This document shows, piece after piece, positions 1-7,254 of a DNA stretch of 15,735 nucleotides. Source of the stretch: SVMC01 sp045601345 (GTDB taxonomy: Bacteria; Bacillota; Clostridia; Oscillospirales; Oscillospiraceae); contig JAZRZL010000005.1 of assembly GCA_045601345.1 (NCBI GenBank), forward strand, positions 1 to 15,735, given 5' to 3'. How positions within the stretch are numbered: the stretch's first letter is position 1; the number at the start of each line of letters is the position of its first letter. The notes under the pieces are model-generated. The model saw nothing but the letters and a program-made list of their open reading frames with translations. It did not search any database and was not told the DNA's origin. Position numbers and translations under genes: made by a program.

Positions 1-2
1 TC

Positions 3-123
3 CGCAAAGAAGCTCTGCACTTACTCAATCAGGCAGATTTTGGCAAGAGGGTCAGTACGCGCAGAAAAATGTCTCGTGCTGCTATGGATAACTCTGCTCT
101 CGATCTTATTTTCACTCAAAAGT
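3..123 (+). CDS. Possible C-terminal tail of an unidentified protein, cut by the window edge
   Basis: A plus-strand frame enters from the left edge and stays open for 39 codons to a TAA at 121-123. The tail is hydrophilic and basic in its middle (FGKRVSTRRKMSRAAMD) and ends LDLIFTQK. It would converge on, and overlap by 12 bases, the 3' end of the epimerase-like gene on the other strand. I do not recognise the family. Thirty-nine open codons can occur by chance, and another frame is also open here, so this is a tentative call based only on its natural-looking composition and its stop position next to a convergent gene end. Confidence 0.33.
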
Positions 124-1092
124 AAATGCTGTTGCCGTGGATATGGTCACATCTCCACGCTCAATATAGCCCCGGATGGCAAGGCGGATGGTTTCTGTGT
201 TGGTGTAGCGGGGGTGGTAGTCGATGAGGCGGGCTTCTTTTTCTACGCTGTAGGAGCCGGAGCGGGCGATATGGAGGTAGGTTTCGTTGCACTCGGCGGG
301 ATTGCCCTCATGGCGGCACCATTCGTCCCAAGGGAGGAAGGTAATGTCCGGCTCCTTGCCAAAGAAATCAAACAGCAGCATGGCATAGCCATAGAGGGTA
401 ATGGAGCCTCCGCTGGCTGCCTCAAAGACCTGACCGAGCGCCTGTTCGCGGTGGGTGATGGCCTTGAAGAAGCACTGTGCGACATCATAGCCATGGACAT
501 GGTGGATGGTTTCCATGCCGAAGTTGGGAAGCGCAATGCCCTTGCCATCAGCGATGGACTGAATAGGCTTGATCGAGAGGTTGCCCCAGGGGCCGATGAT
601 GGGCCAGTGAGAGCCGGAAATCTGTCCCGGACGCACACAGGTAGCGGGGAAACCGATGGTGCGATAAGCCTCGACCAGATAGCGCTCGGAGGCCAGCTTG
701 TCCTTGCCGTAGTCGCAGAGAGGTTCGCAGCGCATATCGTCTTCATTTACCGGCAGCACCTGCGCTCTGGCGTGTGTCCAGCAGGAGGAGCAGTATAGAT
801 AGTGCTTGCAGTCGGATTCCGAGAGTGCTGCGACCATGTCCATGGTATCCTGCACACGGAAATTAATCAGATCCACAACAACGTCCGCGCCCATATCCGC
901 AATTTTTTTTGCAAACATCGGCTCGTTGTTTCGATCCATTTTCACTCGTATGGCCTTGTCCCATGCCGGATGCGGCTCATAAGGCTCTTTCATCCCGCGG
1001 GAGATGGCAATGGTCTCATAGCCCGCCTCCACAAGCATGGGCACAAGGTAGGTTCCGATATGCCCGTAGGCACCAATAACGATCGCTTTCAT
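112..1092 (-). CDS. NAD(P)-binding epimerase/reductase-like protein (extended SDR fold)
   Basis: The 326-residue protein opens with a Rossmann strand and the glycine motif GAYGHIG (residues 7-13), typical of NAD(P)-binding epimerases and atypical SDRs. A serine pair (CSSC, about 101-104) and Y128-GKD-K132 fit the SDR Ser/Tyr-xxx-Lys catalytic set. A PGQ-SG segment near residue 155 resembles the substrate-side loop of NAD-dependent epimerase/dehydratases. There is no signal peptide, so it should be cytoplasmic. The start at 1092 is chosen because GGAGG lies 7 bases upstream; the longer reading from 1125 would run through a hairpin arm and the ribosome site. It follows the O-antigen ligase-like gene by 68 bases and may be co-transcribed, suggesting a sugar-nucleotide substrate, but the substrate cannot be read from the sequence. 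Confidence 0.82.
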   Translation of the reverse strand: MKAIVIGAYGHIGTYLVPMLVEAGYETIAISRGMKEPYEPHPAWDKAIRVKMDRNNEPMFAKKIADMGADVVVDLINFRVQDTMDMVAALSESDCKHYLYCSSCWTHARAQVLPVNEDDMRCEPLCDYGKDKLASERYLVEAYRTIGFPATCVRPGQISGSHWPIIGPWGNLSIKPIQSIADGKGIALPNFGMETIHHVHGYDVAQCFFKAITHREQALGQVFEAASGGSITLYGYAMLLFDFFGKEPDITFLPWDEWCRHEGNPAECNETYLHIARSGSYSVEKEARLIDYHPRYTNTETIRLAIRGYIERGDVTISTATAFTFE

Positions 1093-1125
1093 AAAATTTC
1101 CTCCGTTCATAATATGATATGGCAA

Positions 1126-1153
1126 TGCCCCGGAAGCAGAAAATTCCGGGGCA
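1126..1153 (-). promoter_or_regulatory. GC-rich hairpin between ligase-like and epimerase-like genes
   Basis: A perfect 10-bp inverted repeat (TGCCCCGGAA at 1126-1135, TTCCGGGGCA at 1144-1153) with an 8-base loop lies 7 bases after the ligase-like stop codon. On the minus strand it is not followed by a run of T, so it is not a classical intrinsic terminator. It could stabilise the upstream mRNA 3' end, lower read-through into the epimerase-like gene, or act as a processing site. Confidence 0.45.
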
Positions 1154-1160
1154 CTGCTGG

Positions 1161-2474
1161 TTATTCTTCATGTGATCTCATGCAGTAGCCGCAGATGAGA
1201 AAAAAGAGCGGGGCAAGGCCTCGTGCTTTGCCATAGGGGAAGGGCATCTGCTCTGTCAGCCCCATAAGCAGTATACCGGCGGCAGCGCCCATAAGGAAGA
1301 CAGCAGACTTTTCCCTTTGACGATCAAGGAATACCTTTGTGCCGCGAATGCACCAGATAACCACCAGACCCATGCAAAACAAGAAACCGGGAATGCCGAA
1401 ACGGCGCAGAAGCTCCAAATAGCTGTTGTGCGCATGGGTTACCTGAAATTCCGGCTTGAGGGGGTCAATATTGGTAATCATGCCCTCGCTGATGGAGGAG
1501 ATGCCGAGCAGAGCATTCCGGGGAGAAGCGGCAAGATCACGGAAGACCTTGCTCCAGATCAGCGTGCGGCTGGTTAAGGTGCCGTTGTCATCGGTAAGAA
1601 AGCGCATAGAAAGTGCCACAAGATTGTTCTCCAGCGATTGGTTGCCTGTAATGATCACAATCATGTGCAGAATCCAGCGATAAATGTACACGGGCAGGTA
1701 GAACAGCAGAGAAACCAGCAGCACAGTAAGGCCGCCTGTAAGCAGCGCTGTAAGGAAACCAATCATACCCGGCTTACGCCGCCATGCTGCAACAAACACA
1801 AACAAACCGATGGCTACGGAAACACAAATGATGGCCGTCCGGCAATTGGTCAGACCCAGTGTAAACCAACCCAAAAGGGCAGCAAGCAGATATGGCCAAC
1901 GCTTTCGGGGTGTAGTGTCAAGCCAGCCGAAAATCGACAGCAGAAGCAGGGCTGCCGAGGAGAACGAAAAAATATTTGTGTTGGAAATGCCGCAAAGTCT
2001 GCCCTGATAGAAGCAGCCGTTCATCATATCTTCCCCGGGAATCTGGGAGAAGAGGGAGGCTGTAGCAAACACCAGCACATAGAGATTCAGCAGGGCAAGA
2101 CCCAGAGTGGACATTATGGTAAACCGCTTGAGAAGCATTTCCGGCTGCGGTGTTGTCTGCATCAGGAAATATATGCCGGCCAAAAACAGCCAGACGCAGA
2201 AGAATATAGAGGTGAAATAGCGCGGGGTAAGCCCGTAGCCTGCAAACGCGGAAACGCAGGTCATCAGAAGAAATGCAGCAAACAGCCAAGTATCCCACCG
2301 ATGGAGCAGCTCACCGGTAATGATGCAATATACCGCACAAGCCAAGGATATCCATCCAATGACGGCGCAGATTGGCCGTGCCGCATTTCCCCACAGTCCC
2401 TCAAAACTGTAGAGGAAGCCCGCAATGGCTGCAAACCAAATCCAACATTTGGTTAGGGTGCTTTCTTTCTTCAT
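1161..2474 (-). CDS. O-antigen ligase/polymerase family membrane protein (Wzy_C domain)
   Basis: A 437-residue, strongly hydrophobic protein with about ten or more predicted membrane segments along its whole length. The larger extracytoplasmic stretch (about 275-360) ends in HAHNSYLELLRRFGIPG (347-363), matching the His-containing loop that characterises WaaL/Wzy-type O-antigen ligases and polymerases (Wzy_C). An arginine in the NCRTA motif (R212) corresponds to the conserved Ser/Thr-Arg motif of the family. In Gram-positive bacteria such proteins polymerise or transfer lipid-linked glycans for capsule or wall glycopolymers. GGAGGAA sits 5 bases before the ATG. It is followed by the epimerase-like gene and is divergent from a family 2 glycosyltransferase, which together suggests a small surface-glycan locus. 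The exact glycan is unknown. Confidence 0.82.
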   Translation of the reverse strand: MKKESTLTKCWIWFAAIAGFLYSFEGLWGNAARPICAVIGWISLACAVYCIITGELLHRWDTWLFAAFLLMTCVSAFAGYGLTPRYFTSIFFCVWLFLAGIYFLMQTTPQPEMLLKRFTIMSTLGLALLNLYVLVFATASLFSQIPGEDMMNGCFYQGRLCGISNTNIFSFSSAALLLLSIFGWLDTTPRKRWPYLLAALLGWFTLGLTNCRTAIICVSVAIGLFVFVAAWRRKPGMIGFLTALLTGGLTVLLVSLLFYLPVYIYRWILHMIVIITGNQSLENNLVALSMRFLTDDNGTLTSRTLIWSKVFRDLAASPRNALLGISSISEGMITNIDPLKPEFQVTHAHNSYLELLRRFGIPGFLFCMGLVVIWCIRGTKVFLDRQREKSAVFLMGAAAGILLMGLTEQMPFPYGKARGLAPLFFLICGYCMRSHEE

Positions 2475-2510
2475 GACGATTCCTCCGGTGCAGGTTTGCC
2501 GTACAATGGA

Positions 2511-2538
2511 TATATATAATATATACCATATTGTGCAA
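2511..2538 (-). promoter_or_regulatory. Candidate promoter of the O-antigen ligase-like gene
   Basis: Reading on the minus strand, TTGCAC (2533-2538) and TATATA (2511-2516) are separated by 16 bases and lie about 40-60 bases before the ATG. The surrounding sequence is extremely AT-rich, so other -10 choices are possible. The -35 box overlaps the left arm of the inverted repeat at 2534-2559. Confidence 0.45.
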
Positions 2539-2559
2539 ATTTTCCAGATAAAATTTGCA
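2534..2559. promoter_or_regulatory. Perfect 10-bp inverted repeat, candidate operator
   Basis: TGCAAATTTT (2534-2543) and AAAATTTGCA (2550-2559) form a perfect inverted repeat with a 6-base centre. It overlaps the proposed -35 of the leftward ligase-like gene and lies about 95 bases upstream of the rightward glycosyltransferase promoter. The size and symmetry suit a dimeric repressor site. It has no T-run and follows no gene end, so a terminator is unlikely. Confidence 0.45.
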
Positions 2560-2652
2560 ATTTTACAGTTTTTTTCAGGTACGCCCCGGAAAGGAAAAGA
2601 GATTCTTCATCATATCTTAATCGTGTGGCTGCTGTTTTCTTAATCTAATTTT

Positions 2653-2661
2653 TGTTATACT
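2653..2661 (+). promoter_or_regulatory. Extended -10 promoter of the glycosyltransferase gene
   Basis: TGTTATACT is a near-consensus extended -10 element (TG, one base, TATACT). A recognisable -35 is weak (CTGTTT near 2632). Transcription would start near 2668 and give a leader of about 26 bases containing the ribosome site AGGGGG at 2679-2684. Confidence 0.5.
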
Positions 2662-2693
2662 TTGCAGCAGAAATCGACAGGGGGCGTTGTTTT

Positions 2694-3869
2694 ATGCGTT
2701 GTTTTCTTCGGATTTTTTTCATTTTTGTGAAGGCAGCCGGCCTTTATTTCACGCTTATATCGTTATTTTCTCTGCTGCCCTTAAAAAAGCCAAAGTGTGC
2801 GGCACACAGACAGCGCTTTGCGGTGTTGATTCCTGCGCGAAATGAAGCGCCCTGTATGCGTGGGATTATACAAAGCCTCAAAAATCAGGATTACCCAAAA
2901 GAGCTATACGATATATATGTAATTCCAAACCACTGCACCGATAATACTGCTGAAGAAGCCATCCATAACGGTGCAAAGATTTTACCAGTTTCCTCCATGG
3001 TTTCGAGTAAAGGTGCAGCGCTCCATGAGGCGTTTGCCTACCTTCTTAAAAATGAGCAGCATGATGCCTACTGCGTCTTTGATGCGGATAACGAGGCATC
3101 CCCCCATTTTCTGTCGGAAATGAACCGGGCGCTGCAAACCGAAGCGCGGGCAGCCAAAAGCCGCATTTTATCAAAAAATGCCGCCGATTCAGTCACGGCG
3201 GCCTGTTATGAAATCTATTTCTGTAATGCCAATGTGTTCCTTAACCGTGCAAGAAAAGTGCTAAGGCTTCCGGCGCGGCTGATTGGCACCGGCTTTGCCC
3301 TTCGCCGCGACCTTCTGGAGGAGCTGGGCGGCTGGAATACGCAAACGCTTACCGAGGATGCTGAATTCTATGCCATACTTGCAGCCCGGGGCGAGCCGAT
3401 TGCCTTCTGCCCGGAGGCTGTGACCTACGATGAGGAGCCGCGCACCTTCCGCGAATCTCTGGTGCAGCGCCGCCGCTGGATGAGCGGTGTGCTGGAAACC
3501 GGATGGGAAAAAGCCCCTGCTCTTCTGAAGGGAATGAAGCACACACATTCTTTTTTTGCTGCGTTGGATGCCGCCCTGCAATTCCTATTTCCGTTTCTTC
3601 AGGCATTTTTGCTGCCGATGGCCTGCGTACAAGCAGCAATAGAGTCACAGATCGTTCTTTCCGGCGCGGTGAGCTTTTACCTTGGTGCAGTGCTTACCGG
3701 CCTTGCAGCTCTGCTTCTCCAAAGACGTGTGAACAAAAATACGGCAAAGGCCTTGCTGTTTTACCCAATTTTTGTTTTTTCCTTCCTGCCCCTGCTTACG
3801 TGGTCGCTCCTTTTCCCCAATAAAACCTGGACACCGATTTTACATATGGGAAACCCCATTCAGTCATAA
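2694..3869 (+). CDS. Membrane-bound family 2 glycosyltransferase
   Basis: A 391-residue processive-type GT2. It opens with a membrane segment (about 7-28) and then the GT-A fold: VLIPARNE (44-51), the nucleotide/metal motif D130-A-D132, the catalytic-base region TED (220-222), and Q258-RRR-W262, the QxxRW motif of cellulose, chitin and hyaluronan synthase-like enzymes. Two to four C-terminal membrane segments (about 295-385) follow. It probably uses a UDP- or GDP-sugar at the cytoplasmic face to build or extend a lipid-linked or exported glycan. The ATG at 2694 is preferred over a TTG at 2652 because AGGGGG lies 9 bases upstream and the membrane segment starts directly. It is monocistronic, divergent from the ligase-like gene, and ends at a hairpin shared with the convergent HNH gene. 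The sugar specificity is unknown. Confidence 0.87.
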   Translation: MRCFLRIFFIFVKAAGLYFTLISLFSLLPLKKPKCAAHRQRFAVLIPARNEAPCMRGIIQSLKNQDYPKELYDIYVIPNHCTDNTAEEAIHNGAKILPVSSMVSSKGAALHEAFAYLLKNEQHDAYCVFDADNEASPHFLSEMNRALQTEARAAKSRILSKNAADSVTAACYEIYFCNANVFLNRARKVLRLPARLIGTGFALRRDLLEELGGWNTQTLTEDAEFYAILAARGEPIAFCPEAVTYDEEPRTFRESLVQRRRWMSGVLETGWEKAPALLKGMKHTHSFFAALDAALQFLFPFLQAFLLPMACVQAAIESQIVLSGAVSFYLGAVLTGLAALLLQRRVNKNTAKALLFYPIFVFSFLPLLTWSLLFPNKTWTPILHMGNPIQS

Positions 3870-3873
3870 ATTC

Positions 3874-3909
3874 ACAGTGCAGTACCCCCAAAACGGGATG
3901 CTGCACTGT
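3874..3909. terminator. Hairpin shared by convergent glycosyltransferase and HNH genes
   Basis: ACAGTGCAG (3874-3882) pairs with CTGCACTGT (3901-3909), and the stem continues inward with CCC/GGG after a mismatch. It begins 4 bases after the glycosyltransferase stop and ends 7 bases before the HNH gene's stop. The T-tract is poor on either strand (TTTCAAATTATT on plus), so it may terminate weakly in both directions. Confidence 0.55.
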
Positions 3910-3915
3910 TTCAAA

Positions 3916-4572
3916 TTATTGTAAAAACTCTTCCAGCTCGGGATACTCGGAAATATGACACCTGACGTAATGACGCTTAAATGCTGCAAATTTGCTGTGT
4001 CTGCTCAACTGGCTTCGCAAGCTGCGCAAAGCACGTAGGTGTGCTGCATCGTCTCCGAGCTTTCCCAAATTGGTGTATAAAATATTCATTTCCTGATTCA
4101 GCTCATCCACGCGGGTCTGGCATTCAATTACGCGAATCCCGGTGTTTGTTTTCTCAAAACAGCTTTCAATCAACTCGGCTGTCAGTTCAGCGTCCTCTCC
4201 GCCATTTTTGGCCTGTACCCTGACATGACCTTCGGAAAAGCTTTGATCAAGCAGTTCTTCCGGGTCAACTGCACAGCAATCCAGAATATGTCCATCATAG
4301 CGGGTCATATTTTTCATACCATTGCAATGCCGACACGCATAGAAAAGATTGTTCCAATCAAAAGCAAGCTCTTTCCGAGCAAAATGATGATGGGGGCGAA
4401 GATGCTCTATTTCGACACTTTGCAGCGGCTTGATTTCACAAAGGTAGCATTTTCCGTGGAAATCCGAGCATAATTGAGAAATCACATCATCAAGGCAATA
4501 GCTGCCGTGTGCTTTCTGCGCCTCAATGGCAAGAGATTTCGGCGGCTGTGGCGTTCTATCTATTTTTACCAT
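3916..4572 (-). CDS. Small HNH endonuclease, PtuB-like (Septu defence effector)
   Basis: A 218-residue protein with a clear zinc-supported HNH fold: CYLC (42-45), the catalytic core VEIEHLRP with H57, WNN (73-75), and CRHCN (80-84). C42, C45, C80 and C83 are the likely zinc ligands; H57, N75 and N84 form the HNH metal/catalytic set. This arrangement, with the basic N-terminal opening IDRTPQPP, resembles the small HNH proteins found in Septu systems and in some retrons (TIGR02646-type). It should cut nucleic acid once released or activated by the partner ATPase. The gene starts 14 bases after the ATPase stop with GAGAGG 8 bases before the ATG, so the two are surely one transcript. No reverse transcriptase is present. 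The family assignment comes from motifs and gene order, not from a database search. Confidence 0.82.
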   Translation of the reverse strand: MVKIDRTPQPPKSLAIEAQKAHGSYCLDDVISQLCSDFHGKCYLCEIKPLQSVEIEHLRPHHHFARKELAFDWNNLFYACRHCNGMKNMTRYDGHILDCCAVDPEELLDQSFSEGHVRVQAKNGGEDAELTAELIESCFEKTNTGIRVIECQTRVDELNQEMNILYTNLGKLGDDAAHLRALRSLRSQLSRHSKFAAFKRHYVRCHISEYPELEEFLQ

Positions 4573-4586
4573 ATCCGCTGCCTCTC

Positions 4587-5717
4587 TTAATGGGAAAGCT
4601 TGTTATTCAGCTCCAGCTTCAGGCGGGCGAATTCTGTGGTGACATCAACAGCCAGATAGTCAGGGATTTCATTCAGATAGTATTCCAAAGCATCTGCTTC
4701 TGCCAGTTCGTCATCGCTAAGGCTGTCCATCTGGGCAAGCTTCTTATACCGTTCAAATTTTTGCCGCAGTTCATCCGACAGAAGATCAGCACCAAAATAT
4801 CCCTTCACGATACCCTCATAAGGTAAATTCGTCAAGCCCTCACTGACAAGTATCTGCTTTTCGAGATCATAGATAACTGCGTTATTGAGCGAATTCAGGA
4901 TAAACGGGGAATGTGTTGTCACAATAAACTGGATATTGGGGAACAGCTCTGTCAAAATGGGAAGTATCTTTTTCTGGAGATCAAGGTGCAAATGCGTTTC
5001 GATCTCGTCAATCAGCACAATGCCTTCCAAATTGTAATTGTGCTGGTTCTCCATGCGCATAATCAGGTCGTTGATGATATCAAAAACTGCCGCATAACCG
5101 CTTGACATTGTGTTGAAATCAAACGGCTCATGCCCAGTCTGATGAATTGTAAACTGATAGGTTTCAATATCAAAACAAAGCTCCAGCTTGTCATCTTCAA
5201 AGATTCTCCGAAGGATGGACTGAAAACGCGCAAACCACTGGTCAATTTCATCCGCACGATTCTGTAAGCCCTGTTGGATGGCAAAGGCCTGTGTGGCTTT
5301 GAGATTAACAAGATATTTTGCAAGCTTCTTTCCCGGTTCATCATCAATTGAATAAACTAGCCTCAATGCAACTTGTTCAATGTTCGAATATGTTTCTACA
5401 CGAACTTGGCGATTATCCTGATAAAATGCTATAACAAATAAGCCATGATAGTATTTTGTTCTGAAGTCGGACAATGACATAACGTGACCTATTGTATCTG
5501 AAATCCACGCGCTCCAATCTTCTGATCCTTTAGTCGGATGTGAAACGGCGTAATCAAAGAAAGAAGCTAAAGACTTTAATGTGCTTGTTTTACCACTGCC
5601 ATTCTTGCCGGTCAGAATCAGGTGCTTTCTTTCCTTGTCTGACAGCGGAATAAAAATATTTGAGAGATGCCGTACTTTTTTTATCTCAATACCTGTTAAA
5701 AAAGTCTGCTGTTCCAT
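4587..5717 (-). CDS. ABC-type/OLD-like ATPase, PtuA-like (Septu defence sensor)
   Basis: A 376-residue soluble ATPase. Visible motifs are Walker A GKNGSGKT (37-44), a degenerate ABC signature MSSGY (204-208), Walker B IVLIDE (233-238), a D-loop-like ETHLHLD (240-246) and the switch histidine in TTHSP (H269). About 100 C-terminal residues follow with no visible TOPRIM nuclease, which separates it from OLD and GajA nucleases. In Septu, PtuA oligomerises and restrains the PtuB nuclease until infection changes the nucleotide state (known for characterised systems). The ATG at 5717 is preferred over 5783 because GGGAG stands about 8 bases upstream and the extra residues are unlike the family. It is first in a two-gene operon with the HNH gene. 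Its 5' half is clearly more AT-rich than flanking metabolic genes, consistent with horizontal acquisition. Confidence 0.8.
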   Translation of the reverse strand: MEQQTFLTGIEIKKVRHLSNIFIPLSDKERKHLILTGKNGSGKTSTLKSLASFFDYAVSHPTKGSEDWSAWISDTIGHVMSLSDFRTKYYHGLFVIAFYQDNRQVRVETYSNIEQVALRLVYSIDDEPGKKLAKYLVNLKATQAFAIQQGLQNRADEIDQWFARFQSILRRIFEDDKLELCFDIETYQFTIHQTGHEPFDFNTMSSGYAAVFDIINDLIMRMENQHNYNLEGIVLIDEIETHLHLDLQKKILPILTELFPNIQFIVTTHSPFILNSLNNAVIYDLEKQILVSEGLTNLPYEGIVKGYFGADLLSDELRQKFERYKKLAQMDSLSDDELAEADALEYYLNEIPDYLAVDVTTEFARLKLELNNKLSH

Positions 5718-5763
5718 CTTCTCTGCTCCCTTACAATAAAATCTTTCTTTGGCAGATACAAAT

Positions 5764-5797
5764 ATTATAGCATATGGTATCACAATAACGTATGGTA
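5764..5797 (-). promoter_or_regulatory. Promoter region of the Septu-like operon with repeated half-sites
   Basis: On the minus strand a consensus TATAAT (5764-5769) lies about 45 bases before the ATPase start. Upstream, TACCATATG (5771-5779) and TACCATACG (5789-5797) form a near-exact direct repeat with an 18-base period covering the -10 to -35 zone. No good TTGACA-like -35 is seen, so activator dependence or repressor binding at the repeat is possible. Confidence 0.5.
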
Positions 5798-5896
5798 ATC
5801 AAGCAAAATTATTATTTTATCTGAAACCAGAGAAAAAATAGTTTTTATTAGAATCTATTGTGCAAATTCCATGTTATATTTATTGTACGGTTTGCC

Positions 5897-7180
5897 ATGC
5901 AGGGTCGTCTGGCCTACGCCTACCCGACCATTGATATGCTGCGCGAGCAGATTGAGCTGGGTCTGACCGTAGCGGACGAGATCAGCTTCTCCGAGGCCGA
6001 CATCCGCTCCGACTTTGAACCCAACCCGTACTACGATCCCAGCCAGCCGACCCGCCGCGTCACCGCCGACGATCCCGCATGGCCCGAGAACTCCGGTGAC
6101 TATGCACACATCGGCAGCGATAACGGCAACACCTTCGATGTACACAATTCCCCGGTCTACCGCAATCCCGCTTGGGGTCAGGGCAGCCTGTCTCCGCTGG
6201 CAACCAGCCCCGAGATTATGACCAAGCAGGCAGACTTTGCAGCGGATCTCATGGATCTGCTTCTGGAATACCACGACAAGATCGTGGCAGTCGCCTGGGA
6301 CGGCAGCAGCGATGGTGTCACCTTCAATCGCACCACAGGCTGCAATATGTGGGATTCCACCAACAACGAGAAGTATTCCTTCTTCGCTATCATCGGTGCA
6401 CCGAACCGCTATAAGATGCGCGAAGCCATCGCTGCAGGCCCCGCCGCTTCCGAAGAAGCCAAGTATACCGCTGCCTCCTGGGCACCCTATGCTGCCGCTC
6501 TGGAAGCTGCTGAGGATCTGGTTGATGTCCGCATCTACGATCTTGACGGCGTAAATGCTGTCAAGGCTGCCACAAGCGCCCTTGAGGAGGCTACCGCTGC
6601 CCTGGAGCGTCTTCCCCATGATGTTCTGTGTCCGAGCAGTCAGTTCACCGACGTGCCGCCTGTTGACAACTGGGCTCATGCCAGCATTGACTACTGCGTT
6701 GAAAATGATCTGATGCAGGGCATCTCTGATACTGCGTTCCTGCCGAAGGGCGTGACAACCCGTGCACAGTTTGTTACCATCCTCTACCGTATTGCCGGTG
6801 AACCCGAAGTCGAGTTCAAGGGTATCTTCGAGGATGTTGCCGAGGGCAAATTCTATTCCGCTGCCGTGGAATGGGCTGCTGCAAACGGCATTGTCAACGG
6901 TGTAAGCGAAACCGCCTTCGACCCCGAGGGCAGCATCACCCGTGAGCAGATTGTTGCGATTCTGTATCGCTATGCCGGCTCCCCCAATGTGGAAGGCGAG
7001 CTTGCATACCGCGATGCCTTCCGTGTCTCCGGCTATGCAAGAAACGCCATGCTTTGGGCTGTCAACGAAGGCATCATCAATGGTGTGGCCGATCCCCACA
7101 AGCCGACCATGCTGGAACCCCAATCCTTCGCAATCCGCGAACAAATCGCCACCATCATCATGCGCTTCCTTGAGAAATAA
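5897..7180 (+). pseudogene. 5'-truncated cell-surface enzyme: partial GH10-like domain, FIVAR-like module and three SLH repeats
   Basis: The frame encodes about 427 residues that look like the C-terminal part of a large surface protein. It begins at MQG, matching the internal MQGH strand of GH10 xylanases, and SEAD could be the nucleophile strand of that fold. QADFAADLMDLL and AVAWDGSSDG (about 6226-6315) resemble the end of the GH10 barrel. A helical FIVAR-like module follows (about 6454-6610), then three SLH repeats (about 6634-6800, 6820-6985 and 7005-7177) with TREQI/IREQI and AILYR-type endings, which anchor proteins to wall glycan. There is no signal peptide, no ribosome site before the ATG, and no N-terminal two thirds of the catalytic domain. 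Upstream sequence is abruptly AT-rich. The GH10 identity is moderately sure; the SLH modules are sure. The reading frame itself is still intact. Confidence 0.66.
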
Positions 7181-7210
7181 TTACCTCCTTATTCTCTAAT
7201 GCGGCGCGAT

Positions 7211-7245
7211 CAAAAAGGGGCTGTCTCAAAACGAGGCAGTCCCTT
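7211..7245 (-). terminator. Strong intrinsic terminator closing the sugar operon
   Basis: A 13-bp stem (7215-7227 with 7233-7245, two wobble pairs, 5-base loop) is followed on the minus strand by TTTTT (7211-7215 region). It sits 10 bases after the GH31 stop. Because the truncated SLH gene converges here, it may also stop rightward transcription, although the plus side lacks a T-run. Confidence 0.8.
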
Positions 7246-7254
7246 GTCGCATTA

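Noticed and set aside
40..798. Long plus-strand open frame of 252 codons at the left end
   Set aside because: It lies antisense to the epimerase-like gene, which has a clear Rossmann motif and ribosome site; the plus-strand protein shows no recognisable domain and reads as a shadow.
3874..3909. CRISPR-like or recombination-site palindrome
   Set aside because: A single hairpin between convergent gene ends is better explained as a shared weak terminator; no repeat-spacer pattern occurs anywhere in the window.
3916..5896. Retron (reverse transcriptase plus structured RNA) linked to the ATPase-HNH pair
   Set aside because: No reverse transcriptase motifs in any frame nearby, and the short gap upstream of the ATPase shows only a promoter and AT-rich sequence.
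5855..7144. Minus-strand open frame of 429 codons opposite the SLH-bearing fragment
   Set aside because: The plus strand has three clear SLH repeats; the minus frame is glycine/alanine/valine-rich with no domain, as expected for a mirror of GC-rich coding sequence.
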